A DNA stretch of 64,000 nt from Pachysolen tannophilus NRRL Y-2460 (GCA_001661245.1 KV454014.1:368039-432038), one strand, 5' to 3'; counted from the first letter of the stretch, positions 1-11,015 are shown. Made by a program: numbers and translations. The notes: generated by a model not told the origin, from the letters alone.

Positions 1-1
1 T

Positions 2-2437
2 AAAGGTAAAGAAGAATTGGTGCCCATCGATGAGAAAGATTTGAAAATTAATATGGACATCGATTTATTAGGATTTAATATGTCACCACCATCAAGCCAA
101 TTACGTTTGAAACCAGGGTCTGAACTTACAGAGAAATTGGAGATGACTAATATTAACACTCCTTCTACCTCAGAGGAAACTAGTTCGTTGTCACCGTTAA
201 TGTATATCGAAGAAAAATATTTTGCTACATTGTATAGTAATACGAACTTGATGTTCTTTGTGAAATCTTCATTTGCAAGGTTAAGATTTTTATGTGGTTC
301 AGATTTAAATAAAGTTCAACAAAGTTTATCACTGTTAATTATTGATATTGAGTTTTTGAAAAAAAAATATAATGGATCAACCAATTTTTTGACTCAAGAT
401 GATATTGGAATTAGTAAAACTGAATCTTCATATAAAAGAAACTATTTAGTCAAACTTAATGTTTTAGAAACTGGGAAAAAAAATGATCATAGCTTAAAGT
501 TGCTGCAAAATTCTTTGAAAATAAGAGAAGTACAACTACAGATGCTAATGCTAATGGAATTACTAATAATTATTAACTCTAAAGAAGAAAAACAAAATGA
601 AAAAATACAATTGCAACAAACGGAAAGTGAAACAAAAAAAGAACAGAAGCAAACACAGATAAGACGCAAACCATCGTTAGTCCGAAGAAAGAGTCTGAAA
701 CTGAAGCAGAATTTAAAAATGATTCCAACTTTATCAGGAACATTAGTTTCCATATATGAAAATGAAGCAGACACCTTAACTAATACCCAAACTAATGTCG
801 CCTCTTTTTCAAATCAGTATATTGATGATATTGTACTATTAACAACTGATCTGATTACCATACAGATAAATAAGTATTTGGACTTGTTGATGGTACTCGA
901 ATCACTCTCATTTGAGGTGCCGATTATTTCATCTTCTAGTACGTCCTCGACCATCAATAATAGTGGTTCTGATACACCTTCTAATATCTTGGATTTTCTA
1001 ACAAATATTATCATCCCTTATTACTACAAGAAATTAACACCGTTATGCAAAAAGCTAATTTCAACTGTAAAAGGAGTTGGAATTAAAAGGAAACATAGAT
1101 CACATAAAAAGGATAATCCTTCGAAGTTAGCTCCTCCTATAAAGTTGGCGGCTTCACTGGTTGACCTAAAAAGACAGCCTACAACAGTAAATGATGCCAA
1201 TAGTTTTATGACATTATCAAGAGGGCATAGTCAGTTGGATGACTTGATGAATAACGATAATGATAAATTTAATAAAATCAACATGGAAAGAGGTAGAAAA
1301 TTACCAACTTTGAAAAGATCATCTTCAACGAAGCTTTTAGAAAAAAGAACTGTGGATTTGACAATTGGCCCTTCTGCTAGCACTAATATTAATACTTCTA
1401 CCCTCAATGGAAATAATAACAACAATACTAATAGCTTTGTACATCCTAGAGATGACTTTACCAAAGAGGAGACAAATTCTAAGAGTAAGAAGGGAATATT
1501 TGGTACCTCTATAATAACTAATAACAACGATAATGGTAAGAATAACAATAAATCTGAACGGCAGTCGGTAAAGGAAATAGATGCTACACCTGTAAAAAAA
1601 GTTCAAGGTTTTACTTTTTCAAATAGTAAGATAAGTTACGGTAATATGAGTAATGGTAAGAGTTTCAATGACAAAATGTTGGAGATTGTATCAACACCTG
1701 ATGATAAATTGACTTCCAGAAATAATATGGAGATTGTTAGTAGCACCAGCGCAGGCCACCACGATCGTCAAGAAGATGACGATAATAATAATATTCATTT
1801 AACTGAAAGAAGTAAAGCACTTGGTAGATTACCAACATTTAAAATTCCTGTGGTGAAAACGAATAATGTTAATAGTAGCGGTGGTGGTCATCTGAGAGGG
1901 CAAAATTATGAAACGATTTTATCGTCTTCTCCAATAACCCAGAGGATGAATACAAGTGGCAATAACTTGGAACCCCATACATCTACTTCAATAACATCAC
2001 CCCCGATGCCATATACAAAATCTTCTCCGGTGGCAGTACTGTCTAATCCGTCCCTGTTATCATCATCACTGTTACCGGACTCACGCGATAATAGTGACCA
2101 CTTACTCATTGTTGGCAAGAGTAAAAAAAGAACTTTAAAAGCGTCATCTAAGTATAATAGTTTGAACAAGAAAACCCGCATTAGCACTTCTGCCGAACTG
2201 AAAAATCATTTTCATGAAAGCATGGATAAGTCTGATGACAATGAGTTAATTCCATCATTACCATTAATCAGTTATTCGAACAAGAGGGCGTCATTAACGA
2301 GACCAGGGCAACCTATATCTGTACTAGAGTCTCCTATGATAACTAGAAAGAAATTGATAGATGATAGACGGAAAGAATCATATGATGATAGAGAAATTTA
2401 TGGATCACCTTCTCAAAGTAAGAAAAGAAAAACATAA
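2..2437 (+). CDS. SLD3: Probable DNA replication initiation protein Sld3 (5' partial)
   Basis: The frame is open to the window edge, so the true start lies upstream; about 811 residues and the stop are visible. Near residues 65-100 there is a block with YIEEKYFATLY and RLRFLC, then a helical LLIIDIEFLKKKY stretch, and near residue 170 the segment LKIREVQLQMLMLMELL. These match my memory of the Sld3 family core, which binds Cdc45. In yeast Sld3 loads Cdc45 onto Mcm2-7, and CDK phosphorylation lets it bind Dpb11. The second half is disordered, rich in Ser and Asn, with many Ser-Pro or Thr-Pro sites (for example TPVKK, SSPITQR, ESPMITRKK) suited to CDK control, and ends in a basic SKKRKT tail resembling a nuclear localisation signal. 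It is longer than S. cerevisiae Sld3 (about 670 residues). The family call rests on motif recall, not alignment. Confidence 0.72.
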   Translation, partial: KGKEELVPIDEKDLKINMDIDLLGFNMSPPSSQLRLKPGSELTEKLEMTNINTPSTSEETSSLSPLMYIEEKYFATLYSNTNLMFFVKSSFARLRFLCGSDLNKVQQSLSLLIIDIEFLKKKYNGSTNFLTQDDIGISKTESSYKRNYLVKLNVLETGKKNDHSLKLLQNSLKIREVQLQMLMLMELLIIINSKEEKQNEKIQLQQTESETKKEQKQTQIRRKPSLVRRKSLKLKQNLKMIPTLSGTLVSIYENEADTLTNTQTNVASFSNQYIDDIVLLTTDLITIQINKYLDLLMVLESLSFEVPIISSSSTSSTINNSGSDTPSNILDFLTNIIIPYYYKKLTPLCKKLISTVKGVGIKRKHRSHKKDNPSKLAPPIKLAASLVDLKRQPTTVNDANSFMTLSRGHSQLDDLMNNDNDKFNKINMERGRKLPTLKRSSSTKLLEKRTVDLTIGPSASTNINTSTLNGNNNNNTNSFVHPRDDFTKEETNSKSKKGIFGTSIITNNNDNGKNNNKSERQSVKEIDATPVKKVQGFTFSNSKISYGNMSNGKSFNDKMLEIVSTPDDKLTSRNNMEIVSSTSAGHHDRQEDDDNNNIHLTERSKALGRLPTFKIPVVKTNNVNSSGGGHLRGQNYETILSSSPITQRMNTSGNNLEPHTSTSITSPPMPYTKSSPVAVLSNPSLLSSSLLPDSRDNSDHLLIVGKSKKRTLKASSKYNSLNKKTRISTSAELKNHFHESMDKSDDNELIPSLPLISYSNKRASLTRPGQPISVLESPMITRKKLIDDRRKESYDDREIYGSPSQSKKRKT

Positions 2438-2843
2438 CCAGAATTCATATATGTATATATGTATATATACGTCCACATCAAGCTACTGTAATAACAAATT
2501 TAATAGAATTAAAAGGCATAAATAATTTTATTCGTCATAAATAATGAATATGATAAAAAGCAAAAATAATTTCAATCTAAATTGAAAAGAAAGAAAAAAC
2601 AAAAATAAAAAAAAACATGTAAAAACCAAAACTAATCATAAACTCATTTTTAAAAAGTCTTATAATAAAGAAATTGTCTCAAGCCATAAATATCATAATA
2701 AAGGTAATTCATAAATTAATCGTTAAAAAAAATAAAAAAAAGTCAACTAAAACTTAATTAGTAGAGATTAATAGAGTAAAAAAAAAAATTAATATAAAAT
2801 AAAAATTAAGGATTTGATTATAAAATCAAATGTATATGTATAT
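2438..2843. other. Intergenic, between convergent gene ends
   Basis: Very A/T-rich DNA between the 3' ends of the SLD3-like and RMD9-like genes. It holds an alternating TATATG/TATATA stretch just after the first stop codon, of the kind used as yeast 3'-end efficiency elements, and many A-runs. I see no gene. Confidence 0.6.
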
Positions 2844-4488
2844 TTAAAAATTTCTTCTCATATTTTTCATTTGGCACATATTAATATCGTCAGTATTCAA
2901 ATTATTCAAATTGTCAATAAATGGTTTGTAAGCACCATTGTCCAATTCTGCATCTTTCAAGCAAGTCTTTTTATAATATCCAACATCTCTGAAATAAGGA
3001 CCATACAATTTAAGACACTTGAAATACAACATGATTCTCTCGTCTTTGTTTGCAAAACTAGACAAGTTTGAAGAAGTAATTGTTGCATTTTTAAAACATA
3101 ACCAATCTGCGTTAGACAAATACCTCATATTATTGTTATCGTTGAATTTAACCAATTCGGTAAAAGTCCTATAAATTTTTTCTGTTGAGACTTGTACATT
3201 TCCAAATGCCTTGATAAGACATCTATAAGCGACAACAGTCTTTGGAACATTGAACAAATCGTAAGCACTTTCAATACTTTCAAGAACAGAAACTTCTCTC
3301 CAAGCTGATGATTTTGTTATCAAGTTATTCAAGAATGGTTCATCTAAAGGTCTAATCTTTGAATACCTTTCAATTAATTCTTTTAACAAGTTAAAACTAA
3401 CTGAACCAAATGAATTATATTTGGTAAAGAAAATAGTTAAAAATTTGTTATTTAAAGAAGCAGAAATAATGTTTGATAAATTTCTCTTAATTGCAAAATT
3501 TTCCCAAGTATTTAACCAAATTTCAATAACTTTAAAAATATCCTTTGTTTGATTCCATGTATTTTCCAAATACAAATTAATATAATTTACTAATAATGGA
3601 GTTGGATAAGGCATTGATTTGGATCTAGCATTATCAAAGAAAATCTTGGCAGTTGGTAAATCATTACAATAACCAATAAATGATAAATGAGCATCAGTTA
3701 AATATGAAACATATGGTTTATAGGTAAATGATTCCTGTTGTTGTCCTTCACCATAAAATAATTCTGTCAATTCAGTAAATAAATTAATAGCTTTATCCTT
3801 TTCATTATAAACCAAACATACTCTTAAAAATCCCAAGATTAAAGTTGGATGAGCTTTATTAGTTTTAACTTCATTAAATAATTTTTCTAATTCATCAAAT
3901 TTATAATATTTATTTTCAGCTAATAATGGGAAAATACTTCCCAAAACTTGATCATTTTTGAAAACATTTTTCAAAGATGGAATATTTCTACCCAATTCCC
4001 AAATATTTACAGCTTCTTCTTTTAATCTCATATCGATATAAGCATGTATTAAAGTTGAACATCCATGAGAATTTACAAGAATTTTTTGATCCAAAATATC
4101 TTGAGTAATAGCTCTAAAAGCACTTAATAAGAATTCATAAATCTTATAATTCAAAGAATTAACATCATCATAATCAGGTTTTCTTTCAAGGCCTTTCAAT
4201 GCAAGTCTATTAAACCTTAAACCATTTCTCAATAACATTATCAATGAAGCAACTCTATGTTCATTCAATTGTTGCAGTTCAGATAAATCTGAATAAAGCA
4301 GCATGACAGTTTCAACATTTTTTAAAAAAGATTCAGATGACATATATTCATTGGCAATAACTTTTTCTTTATTCAAATCATAACGATAATTCTTATTAGT
4401 AATTTCATCAAATTGTAATAATTCATTACGGTATGGATTATCTTCAGCAATAATAAAATGATGATTTGGTCTATAATTATTATTATAA

Positions 4489-4523
<35 letters not shown>

Positions 4524-4742
4524 TCTATTATTATTTCTATTATTATTATTGTTGTTATATTGTCTATTCAGGCCATTACTACCAAAAATTACTTCATTAT
4601 TATTAACCGCCGATTGCTCAATATTTGTCAAATTTGACGATGGCGTTGTTGAATTGAAAAATCTAGTATTTTTCCCAACTAACTTGGTAGAAGTAGTTCT
4701 CTTAATAGCATTACCTGTATTTGCACCAATCAATCTAAACAT
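2844..4742 (-). CDS. RMD9: Mitochondrial RMD9-like mRNA-stability protein
   Basis: A 632-residue protein when started at the first real ATG (4742); the codons just upstream begin at a TTG. The N-terminus (MFRLIGANTGNAIKRTTSTK) is basic and hydroxylated with no acid, as expected of a mitochondrial presequence. It is followed by an Asn-rich run near residues 60-90 coded by ATT/AAT repeats. The rest is a long all-helical repeat region resembling pentatricopeptide-type superhelices, with phrases such as LYSDLSELQQLNEHRVASLI and TLIHAYIDMRLKEEA. Length and layout fit Rmd9 (about 646 residues), which binds 3' ends of mitochondrial mRNAs at the inner membrane. Another mitochondrial helical-repeat factor, such as the paralogue YBR238C or a CCM1-type protein, remains possible. 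Confidence 0.55.
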
Positions 4743-5199
4743 ATCCAACGACCTGTGTATTCACAATATAACTATTTTTTTTTTTTTGGTAAAAATATTA
4801 TAATTATTTAATCGAGGATAAATATTATTCTTTATAGTGAGAATTAAAATGAATTAAAATGCTCTCTCTATTAAAAGAAAAGAAATAAAAAAAAAAAAAA
4901 CTTCTATGCTTTCGTTATACGAGAAACAAAATCTTTAAATTAAAAATCTCTTTTTGAATATAGTATTTGTATTATTATTATAAACGATAAAGTCGGCAAA
5001 GTTCTTCTCTATCGGTTGATGGAATAATGAATGATGAAATAAAATAAAAATAAAATAAAAAAAATAAAAAAAAATCTATTAAAATTATTATTAATCTTAG
5101 AAAATAAGAAATCTCATAAGAATATAAGCCTTTTAATCCAATAATTATATTTCTATAAAAATAAAAATTATTATTAAATAAATAACTATCAGTTGATGG

Positions 5200-5242
<43 letters not shown>

Positions 5243-5577
5243 GGGTTTCCTTGTACTCTTCTTTAAAGATGATGTGATTCGGTAAAAATTTTTTTTTATT
5301 TTTTTTAAGAAAAAAAAATTACCAGATTTGCGCCATGTACACGACAATTAATTGGATCTGCTGCTGTACATAGCTGTAAAAGAAGGTGGAACGATTGATG
5401 ATGATAATTTATTATCTATGGGCGGGAACCAACAGCGAAATGATGAGATGTATCTAAAAGTTTCAAAGGGTTCTAGAAGAAGTTCATTTTCATTATAGTT
5501 TTAATCTTAGGTAAGAACGATCGATCAATCTACAAAAAATTTTATTGATATTATTATTAATTTTTTTTTCTCAAAAT
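4743..5577. other. Intergenic, upstream of RMD9-like gene
   Basis: 835 bases without a supported gene, 5' of the RMD9-like gene and 3' of FMP52. It contains A/T homopolymers and a perfect TTA trinucleotide run (about 5204-5241). A less A/T-rich patch at about 5330-5470 holds GGGCGGGAACC. I looked for tRNA and box C/D features in that patch and found nothing convincing. Confidence 0.6.
5204..5241. repeat. (TTA)n microsatellite
   Basis: An uninterrupted run of about twelve TTA units in the intergenic region upstream of the RMD9-like gene. It is non-coding, unlike the similar runs inside RMD9, PDE2, PXL1 and MET2 that encode poly-Asn. Confidence 0.85.
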
Positions 5578-6279
5578 TTATTTTGCTAATTTATTAAGAT
5601 CAGTAGCATCAATTATCTTGACTGAACCATCTGGATAATTTTTTGATTCATCAATGATTTTCAAGATAGCTCTACCTATTTCCTTATCACTTACTGGAGC
5701 CAAGGTGTAAGGTGCAAGAAATGTATTATGGACCAATGAACCAAGAGATGAGGCTATAGATGCTGGTAAACCTTTTGATTTTTCGCGTTTACCTAATAAT
5801 ACTCCTGGTCTTAAAATAATAGTTTTGTTAAATTTTAAATCAATTATTTCTTCTTCTAATTGACCTTTCATTTTTAAATATGGGAATTTAGATTTTGATG
5901 ATGCCAGCATAGTAGAAACTAAGATATATGTTTGTATATTTAAATTTTTCTTGGCAATTTTAGCTAATTGTAAATTTAAATCATGATCAATTTCATATTG
6001 TCTTTCTAAACTTCCAGCCAGTGCTTTAGTTGTACCTAGACTTGAAATAAAAATTTTTAAATTTTCATTGCATAATTTTTCCATTGAATTAACCCAATTA
6101 ATAATATTAGGCTCAATTACTTCAGTTGTCTTTACATTAGGTATAAAATCCGGAACTTTCCTTCTTGTTAAAGAATAAACATTTTTAATTGTTTCCGAAT
6201 TATTCAATTGAATTAATATTTCTTTTCCAACAAGTCCCGTAGAACCAACAATTAATACACTATTATCATCTGATGACAT
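5578..6279 (-). CDS. FMP52: FMP52 mitochondrial NAD(P)-binding protein
   Basis: Starting at the ATG at 6279 gives 233 residues, matching yeast Fmp52 (about 231). The frame can be read 12 codons further upstream, but that would put residues before the Rossmann fold that the family lacks. The N-terminus NSVLIVGSTGLVGKEIL is the GxTGxxG dinucleotide-binding loop of the TIP30/HTATIP2-like atypical short-chain dehydrogenases. SLGTTKA and FPYLKMKGQLEE are further family signatures. Fmp52 is an uncharacterised mitochondrial outer-membrane protein. Two positions coded by CTG (6019-6021 and 5905-5907) fall where relatives usually have Ala/Asn/Gln and an almost fixed Gly; see the codon finding. The gene is divergent from TAF6. 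Confidence 0.85.
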   Translation of the reverse strand: MSSDDNSVLIVGSTGLVGKEILIQLNNSETIKNVYSLTRRKVPDFIPNVKTTEVIEPNIINWVNSMEKLCNENLKIFISSLGTTKALAGSLERQYEIDHDLNLQLAKIAKKNLNIQTYILVSTMLASSKSKFPYLKMKGQLEEEIIDLKFNKTIILRPGVLLGKREKSKGLPASIASSLGSLVHNTFLAPYTLAPVSDKEIGRAILKIIDESKNYPDGSVKIIDATDLNKLAK

Positions 6280-6726
6280 TGCGTAAATTAAATAAATTAA
6301 TCTAATCAATACCATTCACACTACAAAGATCCTACACCATCATCTTACATCAGGGTTTTTTTGCATTCTAACGCCACTCAATTCATTGTTAAGTTTGTCT
6401 TTTTTTTTTATTTAAAAGGAGGGTGAGAAGGAAGAACGAGAGAGATAGTAAGTGAATGGTGTGGGTGGTATGGGTGGTGTAAGAAAATAATAGTGCAGGA
6501 TGTAATGTAGGATGTGGTGCAGGATGTAGTGCAGTTCACACTCAATTTATATATTTTAAAGAACTAAATTTGCAGTATTAGTTCAAAGAATTATAATAAA
6601 TATATAATAATACTAATAATAATTAATTCAATCAATTTTTTAAAATCACATTGCTAAAATTAAATTAAATCAATTTATTTTCTTGTATTTTTTTCTTTTC
6701 TTTTTAGTTGGTGTTTTTAGTGTGAG
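6280..6726. promoter_or_regulatory. Divergent FMP52/TAF6 promoter with GT-rich tract
   Basis: 447 bases between two divergent genes. The tract at 6452-6480 is rich in GGTG/GGGT. Its complement contains CACCCATACC, close to the core of the yeast Rap1 site (ACCCATACA). It is followed at about 6494-6537 by three or four imperfect copies of GTGCAGGATGTA. A/T-rich DNA with short T-runs precedes the TAF6 ATG. The Rap1 assignment is inference from sequence resemblance. Confidence 0.4.
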
Positions 6727-8292
6727 ATGGCGCTGACAAATAGTCATAATAATTTAAACAATAAAATACCGTTGTCACATACTTTATGGTCTCCTTCAGA
6801 TACTGTTAAAGATGTTGCTGAATCATTAGGTTTAAGTAATTTAAATGATGAAGTTGCCAAGAATTTGGCCATGGATGTAGAATATAGAATCCATGAGATA
6901 CTAGAACAAGCAATCAAATTCATGAGACATTCCAAGAGAAAAACTTTAACTACACAGGATATTGATAGATCTTTAAAACTGTTGAATTTAGAACCATTAT
7001 ATGGTTACGACGCTACACGACCTTTGGTTTTCAAAGAAGCTATAGTTGGTGCTGGTTCTAATTTATACTATATAGATGATGATGTTGTTCCTTTTGAAAA
7101 ATTGATTAATCAACCATTACCTAAGATTCCAAGGCATTGTACTTTTACTGCACACTGGTTAAGTATTGAAGGTATTCAACCTTCAATTCCTCAAAATCCT
7201 TTGGTAAGTGATATAAAGCAAATATCTCCATTTTTGAGAGGAAGTATGCAAAATTTAGCTATATTGAATAGTGATGAAGCCTCATCAACTGTAACGCAGC
7301 AACTGCAACAACTGCAACAACAACAACAACAACAACTGCTGGATAATGGTGCGGTACAAAATGGGTTGAATCAAAATCTTAAAAATAACAAATCATCAAA
7401 GGATTTGGATGTTAAACCATTGGTTAAACACGTTTTATCAAAAGAATTACAATTATATTTTGATAGAGTAATTGGTGCTTTAATGAATGAAAATTATGAT
7501 GACCCACAAATGGAACATTTGAAAAGTGCCGCATTGAATTCTATTAGATCTGATCCAGGTTTACATCAATTAGTACCATATTTCATTCAATTCATAGCAG
7601 AAACAATAACAAATAATTTGAAAAATTTAGCAATCTTATCTACAATGCTAGAAGTGATTTATTCCTTATTGATGAATCAAACTATTTTCTTGGAACCCTA
7701 TGTCCATGCTTTAATGCCTTGTATTTTAACTTTATTATTGGCTAAAAAAATTGGTGAAAATGCAAATATTGAACATTTTGCTACAAGAGATTTTGCATCT
7801 TCATTATTAGAACATATTGTTAAAAAATATGGATCTTCATTTTCAACTTTGAAACCAAGAATAACTAGAACTTTATTGAAAGCTTTCTTGGATACTAATA
7901 AACCAATTGGAACACAATACGGTTCTATTATAGGTTTGAGATCTTTAGGTGATGAAGTTATAAGAATTGTAATGTTGGGGAACTTGAAAAATTGGGCAAA
8001 TGTTGTATTAAATGATAAAGATACTAAATTTAATAATGATGAAAGGAAAATTTTACTCGATTCAGTCTTAAATTCTCTTCGTGTTTTAAAAATAAATAAA
8101 GAAATTGGAAAAGAAGAAGAAGAAGATAAAGATAAAATGGAAGTTGAAGCTGAGGAAAATGAAGGCGTAGTCATTGATGACACATTGAAAAACAAGTTAA
8201 ATCAAAGAATTGGAAATGAATTAAGTCAAGAGATTTTAAAACAGGACGATGCTTTAGATATTGTCAAGGGAATATTCTTTGGTGAGTTATAG
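6727..8292 (+). CDS. TAF6: TAF6, TFIID and SAGA subunit
   Basis: A 521-residue protein. Residues about 18-85 are the histone fold: LWSPSDTVKDVAESLGL, then AMDVEYRIHEILEQAIKF and LTTQDIDRSLK, ending in LEPLYGY. This fold pairs with TAF9 in TFIID and SAGA. A Gln-rich linker (about 190-210) leads to LVKHVLSKELQLYFDRV and the HEAT-repeat TAF6C region, including LHQLVPYFIQFIAETI and YVHALMPCILTLLLAKK, which are almost invariant in the family. Length is close to S. cerevisiae Taf6 (516). A Glu/Asp-rich insert lies near residue 460, and the C-terminus IFFGEL matches the family ending. Most CTG codons in the gene sit in the extreme N-terminus and the Gln linker. Confidence 0.95.
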   Translation: MALTNSHNNLNNKIPLSHTLWSPSDTVKDVAESLGLSNLNDEVAKNLAMDVEYRIHEILEQAIKFMRHSKRKTLTTQDIDRSLKLLNLEPLYGYDATRPLVFKEAIVGAGSNLYYIDDDVVPFEKLINQPLPKIPRHCTFTAHWLSIEGIQPSIPQNPLVSDIKQISPFLRGSMQNLAILNSDEASSTVTQQLQQLQQQQQQQLLDNGAVQNGLNQNLKNNKSSKDLDVKPLVKHVLSKELQLYFDRVIGALMNENYDDPQMEHLKSAALNSIRSDPGLHQLVPYFIQFIAETITNNLKNLAILSTMLEVIYSLLMNQTIFLEPYVHALMPCILTLLLAKKIGENANIEHFATRDFASSLLEHIVKKYGSSFSTLKPRITRTLLKAFLDTNKPIGTQYGSIIGLRSLGDEVIRIVMLGNLKNWANVVLNDKDTKFNNDERKILLDSVLNSLRVLKINKEIGKEEEEDKDKMEVEAEENEGVVIDDTLKNKLNQRIGNELSQEILKQDDALDIVKGIFFGEL

Positions 8293-8416
8293 TTACGGAC
8301 AAATAAAAAGATAAATTTAATTCAATTTAATTTAAAAAAAAGAAAAAAGAAAAAGTTTCATTGTTTTTCAAAACATTTAATCAATATATATATATAATTA
8401 ATTATATACTTGTAAA

Positions 8417-10093
8417 TTATTTCAAATTTTTCAAATCAACTTCTTTGCTAATAGTTAGAATATGATCGTATAAAGGTGTAGTTAAAAATTCGCTTAATGG
8501 AGATTCACCACTAATTTCTTTCTTTAATAAATCAGCAGCGATTGCATATTTATTATTTGATCTAGATTTTCCCAATTCTGCAACTTCTTCATCAATATAT
8601 TTATTGATTAATGCAGCAGTAACAGTTTCACCGGAATCCTCCAATTTTACATGATGTTTTGCCCATGACCACAATTGTAATCTTGAAACTTCAGCCGTGG
8701 CAGCATCTTCCATCAAGTTATTAATTGGAACACATCCAGAACCTTGTAACCAGGCCTCCATATAATTTAAACCAATATATAAATTAATTTTAATTCCATC
8801 AGTAGTGATTTTCCCACCAGGTATCCTTGTATCAACCAATTCTTCTTCTGTAATATCTGGTGTCAGTGGAATATAATGAATTTGGTTTGGTGTTGGCATA
8901 TGTTTATTGAAAACTGAATTTGCAATTGGAGCTAAAGCTGGATGAGCTACCCAAGTTCCATCATGTCCTGCTAAAGCTTCTCTTAATTTATCTGCCTCAA
9001 CATTTGCCATTGCTTGATCATTTTTAACTTTATCAGTCTTGATTGGTATTTGAGCTGCCATACCACCCATAGCATGAACACCTCTCTTGTGACAAATTTT
9101 GATCAATCTTTTAACATAATTTGACATAAATGTAACTTTCATTGTAACTTGACCTCTATCAGGTAAAATATGATTTGGATCATTTCTAAAACGTTTAATT
9201 GTAGAAAATATATAATCCCATCTACCACAGTTCAAACCTGCAGAATGATCTCTTAATTGGTACAAGATTTCATCCATTTGATAAGAAGCTGGAATTGTCT
9301 CAATTAAAACTGTTGCACTTATTGTACCTCTTGGAATTGCAATACAATCTTGAGCAACATTAAAAATATCATTCCATAATTTTGCTTCCAAATGATGTTC
9401 CATTTTTGGTAAATAAAAATATGGACCTGTCCCATTTTTAACCAATTCTTTTGCATTATGGAAAAAATATAATCCAAAATCTAAAATTGATGCTGAAATT
9501 GGTTCATCATCAATTAAAATATGTTTATCAACCATATGCCAACCTCTAGGTCTAACAATTAAAGTTGGTACATGTCTACCATTTTCTTTATTAACTTTAT
9601 AAGATTTACCAGTACTTTCTAAAGTAAAATCAACTTGTGATCTAATGGCATCATATAAATTAACTTGTCCATAAATCATATTTTCCCATGTTGGAGAACA
9701 AGAATCTTCAAAATCAGTCATATATGTCAATACATTAGTATTTAATGCATTAACAATCATCTTTCTTTCTGGAGGACCAGTAATTTCCGATCTTCTATCT
9801 ACCAACCCTGGAGCTGGGGGCTTACATTTCCAAGTCAAATCCTCTCTAATATACAGAGTCTCTGGTAAGAAAGAAAGTTTACCGCCATTATCTAACCGTT
9901 CTTGAATCAATTGTCGATTTGCCAATAATTGTTTTCTTGTACCATTAAATGACCTATGCAACAAAGTAACAAATTTTACCGCATCCTTAGTTAAAATATC
10001 AGCTGGAGTAGTGCTAGAACTTGAATACCTTGGCAGATTATCAATTTCACCCAAGATCTTAACACCATCTAATGAACCATAAGTTAAAGTCAT
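8417..10093 (-). CDS. MLS1: Malate synthase without a peroxisomal signal
   Basis: 558 residues, matching yeast Mls1 (554). The enzyme condenses glyoxylate with acetyl-CoA to malate in the glyoxylate cycle. Family motifs are intact: [62 protein letters not shown] and GGMAAQIP. The C-terminus reads EVDLKNLK and then TAA. It lacks the SKL-type PTS1 of S. cerevisiae Mls1 and I see no N-terminal PTS2, so a cytosolic enzyme or import with a partner is suggested. The next in-frame stretch after the stop (FTSI, then TAA) offers no readthrough signal. It shares a GC-rich upstream region with the small gene starting at 11016. Confidence 0.96.
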   Translation of the reverse strand: MTLTYGSLDGVKILGEIDNLPRYSSSSTTPADILTKDAVKFVTLLHRSFNGTRKQLLANRQLIQERLDNGGKLSFLPETLYIREDLTWKCKPPAPGLVDRRSEITGPPERKMIVNALNTNVLTYMTDFEDSCSPTWENMIYGQVNLYDAIRSQVDFTLESTGKSYKVNKENGRHVPTLIVRPRGWHMVDKHILIDDEPISASILDFGLYFFHNAKELVKNGTGPYFYLPKMEHHLEAKLWNDIFNVAQDCIAIPRGTISATVLIETIPASYQMDEILYQLRDHSAGLNCGRWDYIFSTIKRFRNDPNHILPDRGQVTMKVTFMSNYVKRLIKICHKRGVHAMGGMAAQIPIKTDKVKNDQAMANVEADKLREALAGHDGTWVAHPALAPIANSVFNKHMPTPNQIHYIPLTPDITEEELVDTRIPGGKITTDGIKINLYIGLNYMEAWLQGSGCVPINNLMEDAATAEVSRLQLWSWAKHHVKLEDSGETVTAALINKYIDEEVAELGKSRSNNKYAIAADLLKKEISGESPLSEFLTTPLYDHILTISKEVDLKNLK

Positions 10094-11015
10094 ATTATAT
10101 CCTCTTTTCTTATCTTCGAAAAAAAAAAAAAAAAAAATTGATATATGATATTTGTTAAATCAAAGACGAGAGGAAAATAAAAAGAAAAAAATAAAAAGAG
10201 AACACCAATTGGTTTATATATATATATATATGATTTGTTCATTCATATTATCATTTCCTTATTGTGATTGTACAATGATAGCTGCTCATTCACATGTACT
10301 GCGATGTGTGTATCTTACGCATCTTACCTGGCGGTTTAACGGAGAAATCCGGTGGGATGGGCCAAAATTCCCACCAAATATTTAAAATAAAAAGAAGGAG
10401 TGGGAGAATACCCGCCAAATTCTTCCGCCCAGCCTGCCTGCTGCTCCGCCTAACCTGCCCACCCAGACTTCCCTGTTTAAATCGCCCGAGCAAGCTACCC
10501 GCAGAGCCTTCTGTTTTTGCTTGCTGTTTCCGCCCGATTTTCCTTTTTTCCCCCAGAAAAATTCAAAGGAGGATTTTAAAAATCAATATTGCAAACATTC
10601 TCCGTATCCCCATTACTATTAAAACTATTAGAACCTATTAGAACAAAGCGTGGGATCAAGGAAGGAGAAAAGAAAAATATGTTATGTAAACGTGGGATCT
10701 TAATTTTTTTTTTAAGTCCCAAAACTGGGGCGGAACTGGTTCTTTATTTTTTGGTGTGTGTTCCTTGAGCCGCTCCCGTTTGGTTTGTGTTACCATTTTT
10801 GTGTCTTTATAGAAAAAAAAAACAACAACAACAACAACAAGGGCGGAAAAAATAAAAAACAAAAAGTCTGTGAACAGCCCCGATTGGATAGGTAGAACCT
10901 CCCCCAGTAGAAACTAGCTGGCAAAAAAACCAGATACGGAATCTTAAAAGTATGAACTACGGACATATTGAATAATCTAAGAAGTATTAGGTGATTGAAT
11001 AGAATTGAAGATATC
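10094..11015. promoter_or_regulatory. Divergent promoter with GC-rich segment
   Basis: 922 bases between malate synthase and the small gene at 11016. The part next to MLS1 has an A17 run and a TA repeat. The segment 10327-10560 is strikingly C-rich for this genome, with repeated CCGCC and CCTGCC words on the plus strand. At 10721-10732 AAAACTGGGGCG fits the A-rich plus SYGGGG pattern of Mig1 repressor sites. Glyoxylate-cycle genes are usually glucose-repressed through Mig1 and induced through Cat8/Sip4. I did not find a clean Cat8/Sip4 element. Short open frames here look like chance. Confidence 0.4.

Noticed and set aside
7698-8195. 165-codon frame antisense to TAF6
   Set aside because: Shadow of the conserved TAF6 C-terminal region; no recognisable product.
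8400-8416. Possible stop-codon readthrough adding a peroxisomal tail to malate synthase
   Set aside because: The in-frame extension is only four residues (FTSI) and gives no SKL-like signal.
10294-10641. Frames in the GC-rich promoter near malate synthase
   Set aside because: Both strands are open because C-rich DNA has few stops; the encoded sequence shows no domain and they lie in a shared upstream region.
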